Assembly: GCA_964006375.1 (NCBI GenBank)
Contig: OZ023266.1
Coordinates: 17,413,565 to 17,477,564, forward strand
Direction: 5' to 3'
DNA length: 64,000 bases
DNA from: Tillus elongatus
Lineage: Eukaryota; Arthropoda; Insecta; Coleoptera; Cleridae
Shown here: positions 1 to 11,649 of the stretch, piece after piece
Position numbering within the stretch: the first letter of the stretch is position 1
Layout of the letters: the number at the start of each line of letters is the position of its first letter
Notes under the pieces: generated by a model
The model's input: only the letters and a program-made list of their open reading frames with translations
Database searches by the model: none
What the model was told of the DNA's origin: nothing
Position numbers and translations under genes: made by a program

Positions 1-311
1 TGCACGGTTACGGAGATATAGGCCGAAACGGTTTTTCTCAAAATTGCGGCACTTTCGCCCTCCTAATTTGTAAGGATTTTGTGTTTTTACATTCAGTACG
101 TCATTCTGAACCTATGTATAAAAAAATAACTCCTGTAGTTTAATGCAGAAACAAATTCTCTATTGCCTGTATTAGTAGCCGGTCGTAATTTAGTTCCTTA
201 AGGCGTCAGACTTTTGAATTACGACACGAAGTTTCCCGGGCTTTAATCCCACCGCTGGCGTTATAAAAGAAACTCCGAAGAAGCGATTCGAACTAAATAT
301 CTGTATAATCT

Positions 312-421
312 CATCTACGCGGAAGGCAACGGAAAACCACCGCATTGTAACGTTTCCCAAAATAACAACCATTTATCTACGTGGAAGGCAACGGAAAACC
401 ACCATTACCCAAAATAGCAAG
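312..421. repeat. Imperfect direct duplication in intron 1 of the cystathionine gamma-lyase gene
   Basis: Two adjacent copies of a unit beginning ATCTACG(C/T)GGAAGGCAACGG lie at about 312-369 and 374-421; the second lacks about 10 internal bases. The rest of 1-507 is intronic by position and shows no gene. Confidence 0.6.
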
Positions 422-507
422 GATGGCAGAAAGAGTCAGGTTGCGACGAAAAGGGGACTTTGCTTATAGACTATGATGATGATGACATTTGAATAAAATG
501 TTGAAAC

Positions 508-714
508 CTGCCTTATATTCTGCTGGTCCGAACTGTTTGAATGTTGTGGATAAAACTAAAGGTGGTACCACGGGCATTGAGCTCCACTGTTCTGGTTCCT
601 GTGCTGTGTGTATGGCAGATGTGGCAAAACCTTCAGGGAAAGGTAAAAAATCAGTGTGGATACCATTGCCGTTCATTGTACCGTTTTCTAGATGGCCGTT
701 CATTGTACTAAAAT
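508..714 (-). CDS. CTH: Cystathionine gamma-lyase, first coding exon
   Basis: The minus strand reads from an ATG at 703 through 65 codons plus one base. The peptide contains GFATSAIHTAQEPEQW, then VVPPLVLSTTFKQ, then GPAEYKAG, which is the conserved N-terminal stretch of eukaryotic cystathionine gamma-lyase, the PLP enzyme that splits cystathionine to cysteine in transsulfuration. The catalytic lysine and PLP sites belong to later exons, expected beyond position 1. A CAG/GTTTCA donor ends the exon at 508 in phase 1, exactly where the family continues with a Phe-Glu-Tyr-Ser-Arg stretch. Upstream of the ATG a T-rich tract ending TTTGCAG (AG at 716-715) is a good acceptor, so the exon probably begins at 714 with 11 bases of 5' UTR, and the promoter and a leader exon lie further right. 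The splice sites are read by eye; the family call is firm. Confidence 0.78.
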
Positions 715-1749
715 CTGCAAAAAAAATAAAAATAATTAAGACATTAACTCTTCAAAAAGTAATTGCTTCTCTGTTGAGCTTTTAGGTATAATACACGATG
801 GGTAACTTTTAATGTGTACAGCATTGTGATCTCTAAAATGAAAAATATACAAATATAGTTCAATTAGACAAAGTTGCACACTTTTAAAGACACTTCTGAA
901 GTCTTTTCTTGTCTTAATTTCAAATTTGAAACTACTTCTAAAATGTCTTTATAATTATGCAACTTTTGCCTGTATACGGGATACCCAATAAATATGGAAT
1001 AATGTTTATATGTCACAGACCGTTCGACCGATTTTACTGAAATTTAGGTGAGGGGCGTAACAAATACGCCAGGTTAGGTCATTATTATTTTATCAGATAA
1101 ATATATGAAATTCCGTACCTCTCAAATGTTTTTTAAGCTTTGGGATAGTTACCAGCCTAGTGGCGCTGAATTCAGATAATACAGGGTACCCAGCAGAAAT
1201 CAAATTCCCTGACATTTCCAGGCCCCTCGAGTACATTTTTTTAAGAACAAAATAAATAAAAATTACGAACAAAAACTTACTTAATCAAAAACATAAGTAT
1301 GCTTAACTCCGTTAAGTTTATAATATGTGGCATCTTCTAGAAGAAAATTTGCAATTTTTTCACGGAAAAACCTGACTTTCATAACTGGCCGATGAATTTA
1401 GGCTCCGGAAAGAATTTTTCAGTGTGATGGAAAAACCAGTCTCTAGGTGGCGCAGAACTTTCAACATGATCATAAAGGTTAAAATAGAATAAACACATTC
1501 ACAGCACAGCTCTACCGGCAAATACCTAAAACCGATTTTGCATTTTATGCATTCAGGGAAGAACATTCCAAGTGGGATGTACATATGACATGTTTGAGAT
1601 AGATGAACAAGGCTTTATTTATATCGGCGCATGATGTGGCATACACTGCGTTCATTAGGGGATTTAATTGATATTTGTACCAAAGTTAAGCCGCATTGTT
1701 ATGAGATATATTTTCCTAGGTAGGAGAAAACTATTTACGTGAGAAAATT

Positions 1750-1754
<5 letters not shown>
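715..1754. other. Non-coding stretch upstream of the cystathionine gamma-lyase exon
   Basis: No convincing gene. By position it should hold the leader intron and possibly the promoter of the minus-strand gene. A loose inverted repeat (AAGTTGCA / TGCAACTT with matching AAAGACA / TGTCTTT) spans about 872-966. Confidence 0.4.

Positions 1755-1819
<65 letters not shown>
1755..1819. repeat. (TA)n microsatellite
   Basis: About 65 bp of uninterrupted TA. Unlike most TA arrays here, its flanks do not match the TA-core mobile family. Confidence 0.98.
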
Positions 1820-1824
<5 letters not shown>

Positions 1825-2039
1825 CAAAATAAAAATGCATCTGATAGTGACGAAAGTTTACAAACATATAATTTCCAGGTCTACTGAATTATTTCCATGA
1901 TATTTGAGTAAAATCGCAAATTTCCCTGACGTTTTAGGGGGCATTTCACATTCCCTGATTTTTCCAGCTTTTCCCGGTTTTCCAGGTCGCTGGGTACCTT
2001 GTAATAAAGAGGGTGGTCAACCAATTTAAAACCATCATC

Positions 2040-2890
2040 AACAAGCAAGGTCGTTGTCTTGTAAAAGAAGCACACTTTTGTCGTACATTCCGCGGTGTTT
2101 TCCCAAAATTTTCGATTCAAGCTTCCGTTTGGCGGGTGTTACATGAACAACAACTTTATCCATAGCATTTTCAAAAAGTTCAGGGATTGACTCCAGCCGA
2201 TTATCAACTTAGTTGCAATTTGTCAATGTTTGCTTCATCAAGTTATCGAGCGGCCTACCCTTTTGCGTTTCGTTTTATGGATGTATGTATCGTGAGGCCC
2301 GTTTTACACGATATGGCATATTCACCAGTAGTAACAGTCATTATGTTTGGGCGGAAGAGAATCCACATGCGATATTTCCTAAAGGTCACCAGCAACGTTG
2401 ATTTGTCAGCGTTTGGACCGGTATTTATGATGATAATTTGATTGGTCCATACCTGTTACCAGCTGGTTCAACTAGACCCACCTACAGATATTTTTTTGGA
2501 GAAAGTCTTGCCGGAATTTCTTGAAAATATCACAGTAAACGTTTGACAGCAAATGTAGCTACACACGATGGTACGCCTGCATATTTTTCTGTGCAAGTCC
2601 GTCAGTATTTGGATGAGCAAGTCAGACAATATTAGATTGGTAGATATCCCTGGCCTCCTAGGTCACTTGATTTAACGCCACTGGAATTTTTCCTTGAGGG
2701 ATATGTAAAGTCTTTGGTTTACGAGACCCAGTGCAAACAGAGCAAGACTTAATTGGAAGAATAACCGCTGCATTTGAGGTCTTTCAAAACGACAATCAAA
2801 TTTTTAGTTGAGTTCTAAGAAATCATGAGCGTCGTTTAAAAAGGTGTAACGAAGTTGAAGGACGATATTATGAACAATTACTGTAGTCAT
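2040..2890 (+). pseudogene. Decayed mariner-type transposase (DUF4817/DD41D-like group)
   Basis: Scattered frames on the plus strand spell transposase blocks in the right order: an N-terminal part around 2110-2260, HYVWAEENPHAIFPKGHQQR near 2338-2400, VWTGIYDDNLIGPYL just after it, THDGTPAYFSVQVRQYLDE near 2564-2610, and PPRSLDLTPLEFFL near 2655-2695. These match the block order of the better-preserved DD41D copies elsewhere in the window. The residue at the third catalytic position reads Glu instead of Asp, and several stops and frameshifts interrupt it. It is a dead fossil, more diverged than the other copies. Terminal inverted repeats were not found. Confidence 0.72.
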
Positions 2891-3107
2891 GTTATGTTCA
2901 AAAACAAAAATAAAATACACAAAAACTCAGTAACGCATATTTTTTATTAAAAGCGTCTCAAAGCGTCATAGGGCCCCAGCGCCTTAGGGAGATATTTTTG
3001 GGCATAGGTTCTTTTATCCAAATGTCTTAGCAGCTTGGTCCCACAGTTTGAATGAGATTGTATAATTGATAATCTTACTTAAATTCATGTTACGTTTAAA
3101 ATAAATG

Positions 3108-3150
3108 TCGGGACGCAGAAAGTGCGTTATAGTAGCCAATTTTCATAAGA
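3108..3150 (+). mobile_element. Solo end of the GGACGC miniature element
   Basis: The sequence GGGACGCAGAAAGTGCGTTA followed by the AATTTTCAT motif matches the terminus seen at 36632 and 45037. No partner end is found within 400 bp. Confidence 0.5.
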
Positions 3151-3409
3151 ATTGTACACTATTATTATACGGTATATTAGTAAAGTTAATACTTTAAACT
3201 TACACACACCTTGAAGAACGACTTTAGAGGTCCTAATACGAGCACATTTAAAGAATTATTTCGAAAGTGTTACCATCGATATCTCTCCATTATTAAACAA
3301 ATCTTGCGTTCTAACTTCTTTTGAGAAAACCGCCCAAAACTCAATTTTCTATGAAGCTCAAAAATTAAATTTTGCTATATCTGTAGATAGTGTAAGTCTC
3401 TTTAAAAGA

Positions 3410-5305
3410 AAATATGTCCGCATTCTTTCTGAGGCAAAAAACTCGTTTAATAACCACATCAAAAACAAAGTCCTCTTAAGCTCCAACGGCAGCAAACCCG
3501 TCTGGACTCTGGCTAAATCTATTGGGAATAATTTCTGCAAGAGCACGTTCCCACCTCTGGTCTCAGGGGATGAAATTGTTTCTACCGCCCTGGGCAAGGC
3601 TGAATTTTTTGCCTCGTTGTTCGCCGGCAATTCTACTCTCAACCCACCTCCAAATGTTCAAACACCAACAGTCCCCAATGTCGCGCATAAAATCATGGAC
3701 ATCATTTTCAAAACTAAAAAGGTATGAAAGATGCTCTTTTCTCTTAAGACCAAGAAAGCCTCTGGCCTTGACGGGATCCCAGCAATTGTTCTCAAAAAAT
3801 GCGCACCAAAACTTGCTCCTGTCCTGACTCGTCTGTTTCAGACATCTTACAATAGGCATATTCCCTAGTAACTGGAAAACTGCTCGAGTACAACCCGTCC
3901 CCAAGAAAGGACGCAAAGCGCGTCATAGCAACTACATACCTATTTATCTCCTTTCAATCGTATCTAAAGTGATGGAAAAGTATATAAACACTGAATTCTT
4001 AAATTTCTTGAAAAACACAGTCTAATCCACGACAGGCAGTATGGATTTCGTCAGCGCAGATCAACTGCCGACCTCCTTTCCTTTGTCACCCATTCTGGGA
4101 ACAAGTCTATGGAAGTACACGGTGAATCCCAGATTGTTGCTCTAGACATATCCAAAGCATTCGACCAGGTCTGGCACGGAGCGCTGCTTAATAAACTTCC
4201 GCCCTATGGCCTACCACCAAAACTATGTACCTGGACGGCAAATTTCCTCTCCAACCGGAGCATTCCTGTTGTCGTGGATGGACATTCCTCTAAACTGTAT
4301 CCAATTAATGCATGAGTCCCTCAAGATTTAGCTTTAGCCACTACTTTGTTTTTTCTCCACATCAATAACCTCCTCTCTAGCACATCCAACCCAGTTCACA
4401 GTTACGCGGATGACAGCACGCTCCACTCAAATATACAATATTCTAAGCCTGTCTCTTTTTGCCCAATTAGATGAGGATCGCAGACCCATGGAGGGTTCTG
4501 TCTCTGTGGATCTCCAAATAATATTAGACTTGGGAAGTAGAAATCTTGTACAATTCAACTCCACCAAATCTCAGTCCTGCTTTCTATCTCATAAGAGATA
4601 CACCAGCCCTAGACATATCACAATTAACAACCAAGTTATTCAAAGTAATGAGTCCTTTTCACTTGTTGGCATTTCTGTGGATCGAAATCTTAATTGGCAC
4701 CAATATGTCACATCAATTGCAGAAGCAAATACTAAGAAATTAGGTTTCCTTTTCCGGGCTTACAAATACTTTTCACCAGCTAATCTCTATACCTTATATA
4801 CTTCACAAATAAGGCCAAACCTCGAAAACTGCTCCCACATTTGGAGTGCCGCTGCCGCTTCTACACTCGCTATCCTGGACTCCATTCAGAAGAGAGCTAT
4901 ACGTCTCATCGGTGACCCTAATCTCACCCAAAGATGCCATCCCTTGCTCATCGACGTGCCGTTGGTGACCTCTCTCTCTCTTTTATAGATATCTGCACGG
5001 GCACTGCTCAGAGGAGCTTTCTTCCATAGTTCCTCTAGCTGCTGCCCCCAACAGATCTACCAGGGGAACAGAGCGAATGCACACTTTACTGTCCAGGTCA
5101 CCAGACATCTTGTTATGCCCGCTCTTTTGTCCCGAGGACTTCCAAGTTGTGGAATTCCTGGCCGGCACATATTTTTCCTTCTCATCCGAATCTCCAAACC
5201 TTCAAGTCCAGAATTAACAAGTTGCCTCTTTCCTCCTTGTCGACACCCACGGTACGATAGTATTTAGGCTGTGAGCCCTCGTGGTGTGTTGTTGCAGAAA
5301 AAAAA
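3410..5305 (+). pseudogene. LINE-1a: 5'-truncated non-LTR retrotransposon, decayed reverse transcriptase
   Basis: This is a sibling of the copy at 29977-32016 and aligns to it from TATGTCCGCATT onward. It encodes the reverse transcriptase half of ORF2: the thumb-proximal SFNNHIKNKVLLSSNG region, DISKAFDQVWHGALL (motif A) near 4147, and SYADDSTLHS (motif C, both Asp kept) near 4400-4425, then the C-terminal block ending in a Thr-Pro-Thr-Val-Arg tail. At least five stops or frameshifts break it, for example near 3725, 4316 and 4985. The 3' UTR ends in the family tail GAGCCCTCGTGGTGTG followed by an A-run at 5297-5305. It was probably born 5'-truncated by incomplete reverse transcription. I place it in the CR1/Jockey group of LINEs; the exact clade is not resolved. 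Confidence 0.85.
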
Positions 5306-5599
5306 GGCATTGTACTTTAACCACTAAGTCGTTTCACCGCATGTCTTTGGGATTTTATTTTTAATTCGGAAAAATATTGTGTACCAAATTACTCAAAATT
5401 CACAATATAGGTTTCTTGCACTATTTCTAGCCACATGAAAAGTCTCATTCCAGTAACTCTGATAATTCCAAAAATATAGCGTTTTCAAAAAGTTTTCCCC
5501 GATTTTCCAGCGGAAAAACTTGAGCATAAAGGCTGATTAACAAATTCGACCTCGGTTTTCGCCCAAACAAGATTTTAGCCAAGTTTGATTGAAATCAGT

Positions 5600-5614
5600 T
5601 TAGTATTTTTTGAG

Positions 5615-5702
<88 letters not shown>

Positions 5703-5835
5703 ATATAAAAAATTTTAACGGACCTTGGTTTTGGGTTTCAGGGACCCAAATTCGCGCTCATCTGAAGAAAATTTTCCGAAAGCTTTTCATCGTGACATCT
5801 CTATAAGCGAATTTTTCTTAATGAAAATTCGCTAA
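5600..5835 (-). mobile_element. TA-core element (HINE-like), partial, hairpin end present
   Basis: Minus orientation. A (TA)n array is followed by diverged versions of the family block (GACC..GG..TTTGGGTTTCAGGGA..CC, then GCGCTCAT.TGAAGAAAATTTT) and a terminal hairpin TAAGCGAATTTTT/AAAATTCGCTAA at 5804-5834. The other end is missing. Confidence 0.65.
5616..5699. repeat. (TA)n microsatellite
   Basis: 84 bp TA array at the core of the surrounding TA-core element. Confidence 0.98.
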
Positions 5836-6640
5836 AAACACTCTACAGAAGGGTCTAACAAAGAGTAAGGTTTTTTTAAAGCGTTCGATTGTATTTAATT
5901 AGTTAGACAAGCATTGCAAACGTATGCCAGCCGCTTACATCTGCCAAAAAAATTACATTGTTAACTCTATTTATATTTATGGTTAATAACGGTAAGACAT
6001 AATTTAGCGATATGATTTGTACTTACAATATTCTATTGGCGGACTGATGGTTCTTCACTTTGAAGTTAAATGATGCAATAGAAGATACGTGCGAATGTTA
6101 AACTGGCCTAATATTCCAATCGAAAAATGGAATTAAAAAAATACATGAACCTTCACCTTAGTTTAAATTTTGATATTTCTACAAATAACTAGCACGTACT
6201 TAATTCTTTAACAAACAAATGTAATTAATTAATAAATGTTCCTGTGTTTTGCTGGTTCGAGTACACCACACTAGGCTGTTCACTTCACATAAGTACACGC
6301 AACTCTAGGTGTCGAGTACGAATATACTGTGCCAGGTAAAGGTTTCAAAATCATGCGCAAAACTATTTTATCTATGAGAAATAAAAATATTTCAAGTTCA
6401 GGACGCACATGCATTTTTTACTGTCCACATTAACTACTTGTATACTATGTAGAATTACGTTTTGTAGCCAAGCTTTAAATTCAGATTTAATGCAAAAAGC
6501 GATTATATTTTCATTTTATTAGTTTTTCCATTATTAGCACTAAAGTGTTGCACAACGTATATTGTTTAATTAACGTCGGTCAATTTCCGCGGTTATGGTA
6601 AACCACCGACGCCAGGAAGCAGTTTCACATCACCATGCTG
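5836..6640. other. AT-rich stretch without a recognised gene
   Basis: No open frame, RNA gene or repeat family that I recognise. Confidence 0.4.
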
Positions 6641-6641
6641 T

Positions 6642-7945
6642 AATTTTTTTATTATTTTTTATTTCACACACCACGAGGGCTCACAGCCTAAATACTACCG
6701 TACCGTGGGTATCGACAAGGAGGAAAGAGGCAACTTGTTAATTCTGAACTTGAAGGTTTGGAGGTTCGGAGGAGAAGGAAAAACATGTGCCGGCAAGGAA
6801 TTCCACAACTTGGAAGTCCTCGGAACAAAAGAGCGGGCATAACAAGATGTTCTATGTCTGGTGACCTGGACAGTAAACGGGTGCGTTTTGTGAGCTTTGA
6901 CCTTTTCAAGTCTGGCCTTGTCACAGGATTAAGAGAACCAGGGCTTTTGGGTGGCTGAAGAGGTTTTCTGTGTACGTGGAATAAATAATTCCAGGCCAGC
7001 TTGGATAATTTCGGTGACGTTTTGTTAGATATCAGAGGGGTCATGATGAAGGAAGCAGACAGACGCCCATAGAAATGAGAAAAAGTAATCCCGCATTTCG
7101 TCCCAGTTCGCGGAGTTGTAGTGCCAAACGATACGTGGGTGTGATGACGATGTGATCTCGGGTTGCATTGCGCAGGAAGCAGTGACCATGCTGTGGTCTG
7201 AGCGACCAAGGGGGCGGCGACTGATGTCTTATAGCATTCAGATTTTGTAGTAAGGAGATCCAAGGGATTTAAGCTGTGTGTTGGGATGCGAGGAAAGTAA
7301 GTAGGTTGCTGAACCATATTGGCTAAAGAATTGCTGACTGCAAAGGCCTCCGCTGCTCTCTCTTGTGGATCGGTTTTTGAAGATCCTAGCCATTCCTTAT
7401 TATGGACATTGAAGTCACCAAGAATAGTGACCTCGGAGGAAGGATATTTAGGAATCACATGGTCGGTTTTTTCAGAAAGGTAGTCGAAGAGCTGGACAAA
7501 GTTGTTGTCAGAAGGTGACCGGTAAATGCAACAGATGAATTTAGTTGCAGCCCTGAGAGAGAGAGTTTCATCCAAAGTATGTATTGTCTTCCAGCTTCCA
7601 AATTGGGGAGTCTAGTGCAGGGTAGATTGCTACGGACGTATGTGCACACACCTCAATGCAATTTAAAGGAAGTAGGGAGCTCACACCCCGGGAAATTAAG
7701 GTGATTATTGGCTGTTTTGGCACTGATTTGGGTTTTGGTAAGGAAGAGGAGTTGGGGCCTATTAGCCTGGAGGAAATGGTGGACGTAGTTCAGGTTAGAA
7801 CTTAGGCCACATATATTCGAGAAGTATATGTTAAATCTTGATGCTGGCGCCCCCTGTACACCCTTCTCCCGGAGATCCGAATGGAGGGGTATTTTACCTC
7901 CGGAATATTTTGTACAAGGAGGAGCCATCAGCATTTTTGTTTATA
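6642..7945 (-). pseudogene. LINE-1c: endonuclease fused to 3' end, reverse transcriptase deleted
   Basis: Minus strand. From the 5' side it encodes an apurinic-type endonuclease: FNIYFSNICGLSSNLNYV (7820-7770 region), FICCIYRSPSDNNFVQLFDY, then VTILGDFNVHNKEWLG with the GDFN motif, and LNPLDLLTT. The first catalytic Glu block reads TKTQ instead of TET, and a frameshift near 7190 throws the expected SDH catalytic block out of frame. At about 6882 the sequence jumps from a block equal to 30041-30047 of the sibling copy straight to a block equal to 31777 onward. So about 1.73 kb, the whole reverse transcriptase, is missing with a few bases of microhomology (GC/GCA). The 3' end carries the family tail (GAGGGCTCACAGCC on the plus strand). 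It is non-functional. Confidence 0.85.
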
Positions 7946-8054
7946 AGAGAAACCGACTCATACACCAGAACCGGAAACGACCGTTGGAACTTCACCGGCC
8001 CCTTAATGTAAGGGGTGGTACCTCATCGGGCGTGAAAAAACTTGGGAAGCATTA

Positions 8055-8250
8055 TTTCGGAAGATGGGATAACAAAAACTGATATCAAAAATAGGACACA
8101 ACAAGTAATGAAGGCTGTTCGCTTACTGAACTCGTTACTCTGGTCAAGCAAAATGAAACTCCAAACCAAGCCTATTTTAGCCTAGGTCTGTGAATGCTGG
8201 CAGGTTTTAGAGAAAGAGAGAAAGATGATTGAAACCATGGAAATGAACTG
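8055..8250 (+). pseudogene. LINE ORF2 C-terminal fragment
   Basis: A frame reads NRTQQVMKAVRLLNSLLWSS, KMKLQTKPILA, a stop, then CECWQVLEKERKMIETMEMN. This resembles the stretch after the reverse transcriptase of many insect LINEs, where a Leu-Asn-x-Leu-Leu-Trp block is followed by Lys-Thr-Lys, a YGxExW block and a final ExM. It is a different family from LINE-1. It has one internal stop and no recognisable flanks. Confidence 0.5.
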
Positions 8251-8689
8251 GCCTGAAGTAATTTTAGCTTAATCATGCTATTTTGATGCTAAGAATCTAC
8301 TGACTGTCTATCGTGATTTTTGAATCATCCTGTATAACTTGTTTCTTCTATTATCTGTCAAGTAAAAACGTCGAAATTATTTTGCCGAATAATTATAGTT
8401 CTTGATAAGATTTGGCTGAAATTAATAATATTTCATATTCCGATTAAAGTAAACACTTAACCTTATATCTACTGTAGAAAAAAAATTAAGACCCGAATTG
8501 CGAAAGTGACTTCAAATAAAATTTAATTTGACTTTTAGAAGGTGATGTCAACTTAGAGTTGGGAAAATTTTGGGTTTTCTTTCGTAAAATGTTTTTATAT
8601 TTACATATTATAATTTTCTACTATAAAACGTACCTACAAACCATACTTTAGATCTTCAAGTTGAAAGAAAAAAAGTTGCACTTAAGTAT

Positions 8690-9180
8690 TTAAATTAAAA
8701 AAAGCTTAGGTGCCACTGGCGATCAGAGAAGGGCCCAAGACCAAAATATTTTATGTTCTTAAGAATGAATGGGAATATCACAGACAAAGATCACGTTTTC
8801 TTGTCGCAAAATGATCAAGAAGTACCACAAATATTACCTTAAAGATTTGATAGTTTTTCTTCTTAGACACATCAAAATAGGCGATTCTTAAACAAGGTTT
8901 CTCAAACGAAGCGGGTTATGTAGAGGAAATGTAGCTTCAACTGCTACACTGCAAATTCACCACTATATCTTGGCAGATGTAGTTCTTGTGTGTTTGCATA
9001 GGTTCGTTGGCCAGGAAATTCGTTAAAATATCGCGTCATAATGATTCTTCAAATTCATAGATGAGGACAGCGCTATTTTGAGCTTTATCCCGAGAGATGG
9101 AAACCAAACTAAAAAAAATTTTATCGCAATGTACGATAGATTAGGTGAAACTGGCTCATTTCATCCCAAAATAGAAATAT
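8690..9180 (+). mobile_element. Decayed arm of a TA-core element
   Basis: The blocks GGTGCCACTGGCGATCAGA, AAATATTTTATGTT and the following AT-rich sequence align in order with 43655-43870 next to another TA-core element. A diverged TTCGTTGGCCAGGAAA motif follows near 9004. No TA array and no ends remain. Confidence 0.45.
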
Positions 9181-10222
9181 GACAAACACCCTGTAAAACG
9201 AAAACGAGTAACATTTTACTATGGCATGTTCAGCCCCAATCGCTTTATTTTAATGCCAGCTATCACCCCTCAACTAATGCCCAATTAATTATGGGGCCAC
9301 CTGTATGTCTCAAACTGGATGGGAATGTATTGCTATCTCCGTTATTATTAGAGATAGGGAGACGGTTAAATTAGCAATGCTCGTTCCAAATATGACTTGT
9401 ATTTTGCCCTGCCTCTTTTCGTTTTCGAGTTATTTTGAAAAACCAAAATTTTTCGATTCAATATCTAAGTAGGCGTTGATCTAACATGTCTAAGACTTGT
9501 ACATTATCAGGACACTTTTTACAGGATAATCTTTTTGTGCTATTCTCAGCTTTGGATTGTCATTTGTTTTTGAGCTACATATCAAACTTTGGTTTTGTTA
9601 TGGCAGCCATATTGGATTTTTTGCTCATGTGATAGCCTGTAAAAAGAGCTTTCCAATGATGCACAACATGCTTGAGAAATCTTGTAATTGCACTGACAAT
9701 TTTAAGAAAAACCGTTTTGAAGATAGTAGGCTATGAAATCCAATACCAGAAAACAAATGACATAAAAAGTGTTCAAAAAACAGTAGCCAATGGAGACTAA
9801 CAATAGACTTCTACTTTTAACATAATTTCCCGTAATGATTCACGATAAAACAATGGAAACTTTAAGCACACCAATGAATCAGCCCATTATTACAAATGAT
9901 ATTTTACATTACAATATTATCCTAAAAATTGTTATAATTTAATTAAATAGGTAAACCTAGTAAGTAACTAACTTTACTAACAGAACTCAATTAAAAGCAG
10001 ATTAATGATTTACGAAGACGCCTTTGAAAATTGTTTGATTTTTAAACGTAAGTCAACTGAAAAACAACGGAATAAAGATTGGTATGGATATAACACTATC
10101 GCGACAATTAAGAACACTGTCATTCTTGATTATTTGAACAATTTGAGGTGTATTTAACACGTTGCTTAAAATTTTGTACTAAATAGTTTGTTTCCTGTTT
10201 ATTTTAAATATTATTCAACAAT
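9181..10222. other. Non-coding, probable 5' flank of the transposon at 10223
   Basis: No gene. Part may be the terminal repeat of the transposon whose transposase starts at 10223, but I found no matching inverted copy on the right side. Confidence 0.35.
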
Positions 10223-11368
10223 ATGTTCAGTAATGAAGAATATTTTGACATGTTGGAATGTTATATTCGTTCTAACCGAAATACTGAGGCAGCTGCAAAT
10301 TCATATCAAAACAATTACCCAGAAAGACGACAACCAAATACCAAAATATTTTGCAGGATACTGACCAATCTATTGAACGACGGTAGCTTCCACGCATAGA
10401 AACTACCAATGCCTAGAAATGAAGAAAGAAATAATGCCGTCTTACAGGTTTCAAACGAAAACCCTCCGCAATCTGTTCCGTTTTATGGTGAACAAATTGA
10501 CGTACCAAAAAGTACGGTACACCGTGTATTAAAACAGAGTCATTACCATCCATACAAACCTACAATCGTACAAGGCTCAAATGTTCACGATTACGCTAAG
10601 CCACTTCAATTCTGCAGATTGTACCAAGGACAATGTCAGCAAGATGAAAATTTTGATTTGAAAATAATATGGACTGATGAATCCAGATATAAAAATTGTG
10701 GTGTGTATAATCGTCATAATAGGCATTATTGGGCAAATGAAAATCCCCATCTAAAGGAAGAAAAACGATTGCAATACTAATTTGGTATTAATGTTTGGTG
10801 CGGCTTATTAGGTAAAAAACTGTTATTTTTATTTGTAGATTGGACAGTTAGTTTTAAAAAAAATCAGATATCTCCATTGTTGATCCGTCCTTTTTTTCAA
10901 AATAATTTAACTGGGGAAAGGTATCTTAATCTATTGAGAAATGATATCTTACCAACAATTAGAAGAGTTCATAATAATTTAGAGTAGATTTGGTACCAAC
11001 AATACGGTTGTCCAGCTCACAATGCTAGGATCGTCAAAGAATTTGTGTATCAAAATTTTAATAATCGTGTCATTTGTAACAATGGGCCGGTTCATTGGTG
11101 TGCTCGAAGTCCTGATATAACACCCATGGATTTTTATTTTTGGGGTACTCTGTGGAATGATGTGTATAAATTAGATCCACCACAAAATATCAATGAATTA
11201 CGAAACAGAATCACGGAAGCTATAAATCATATTAACCAAAACACCCTCACCAGAGTTTGCAGGCATGTTTCAAAAAGGTGTATAAAGTGCATTGAACAAA
11301 ACGGTGGCCACATTGAAAAAAATTTTCTCCGAAAGTTACAAAGCTATTTTAATGAAATTTGGTGAATA
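10223..11368 (+). pseudogene. Transposase of a mariner-type element, one frame with three stops
   Basis: A single frame runs about 380 codons from an ATG at 10223 to a stop after 11365, interrupted only by TAG at 10397, TAA at 10778 and TAG at 10985, with no frameshift. The N-terminal FSNEEYFDMLECYIRSNRNT is a helix-turn-helix region like the DUF4817 domain. The core holds IWTDESRYKNC (first Asp kept), HYWANENPHLKEE, FGINVWCGLLG, QQYGCPAHNARIV where the second catalytic Asp is Tyr (codon 11003-11005), and ARSPDITPMDFYFWGTL with the third Asp. About 19 codons near 10815-10875 look inserted relative to relatives. It is in the same broad group as the DD41D copies but a distinct family. Confidence 0.85.
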
Positions 11369-11560
11369 CGTTGCCTTTGGAAAGGCCTTACCACATACCA
11401 AAATGAAATTATCTAATTTTATAGAAAATTGAGTTTTTCAAATTTTGAATTTTCTTTCGAAAAAAAAAAAGATTTTCTCCGAAAATTACAAAGATATTTT
11501 AATGACATTTGGCGGATATGTTGCCTTGGGAAAGGCCTTACTACAAACGAAAATTCAACT
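11318..11560 (+). repeat. Direct duplication of the transposase 3' end
   Basis: TTTTCTCCGAAAGTTACAAAG and its downstream (GCCTTTGGAAAGGCCTTAC) at about 11318-11420 recur at about 11472-11575, so the last codons and 3' flank occur twice, separated by a poly-A run near 11460. Confidence 0.7.
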
Positions 11561-11574
11561 TTCTAGGTATATCG

Positions 11575-11646
11575 AAAATTGAGTTATCCAAGTTTGAAGC
11601 ATTTAATAAAAATTCACTACCATAACGCATTTGTTCGTCCCGAACT
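11575..11646 (-). mobile_element. End of a GGACGC-type miniature element
   Basis: AAAATTCACTACCATAACGC followed by ATTTG and CGTCCCGA is the inverted form of the family terminus. A weaker second hit follows near 11705-11732. Confidence 0.5.
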
Positions 11647-11649
11647 TTT

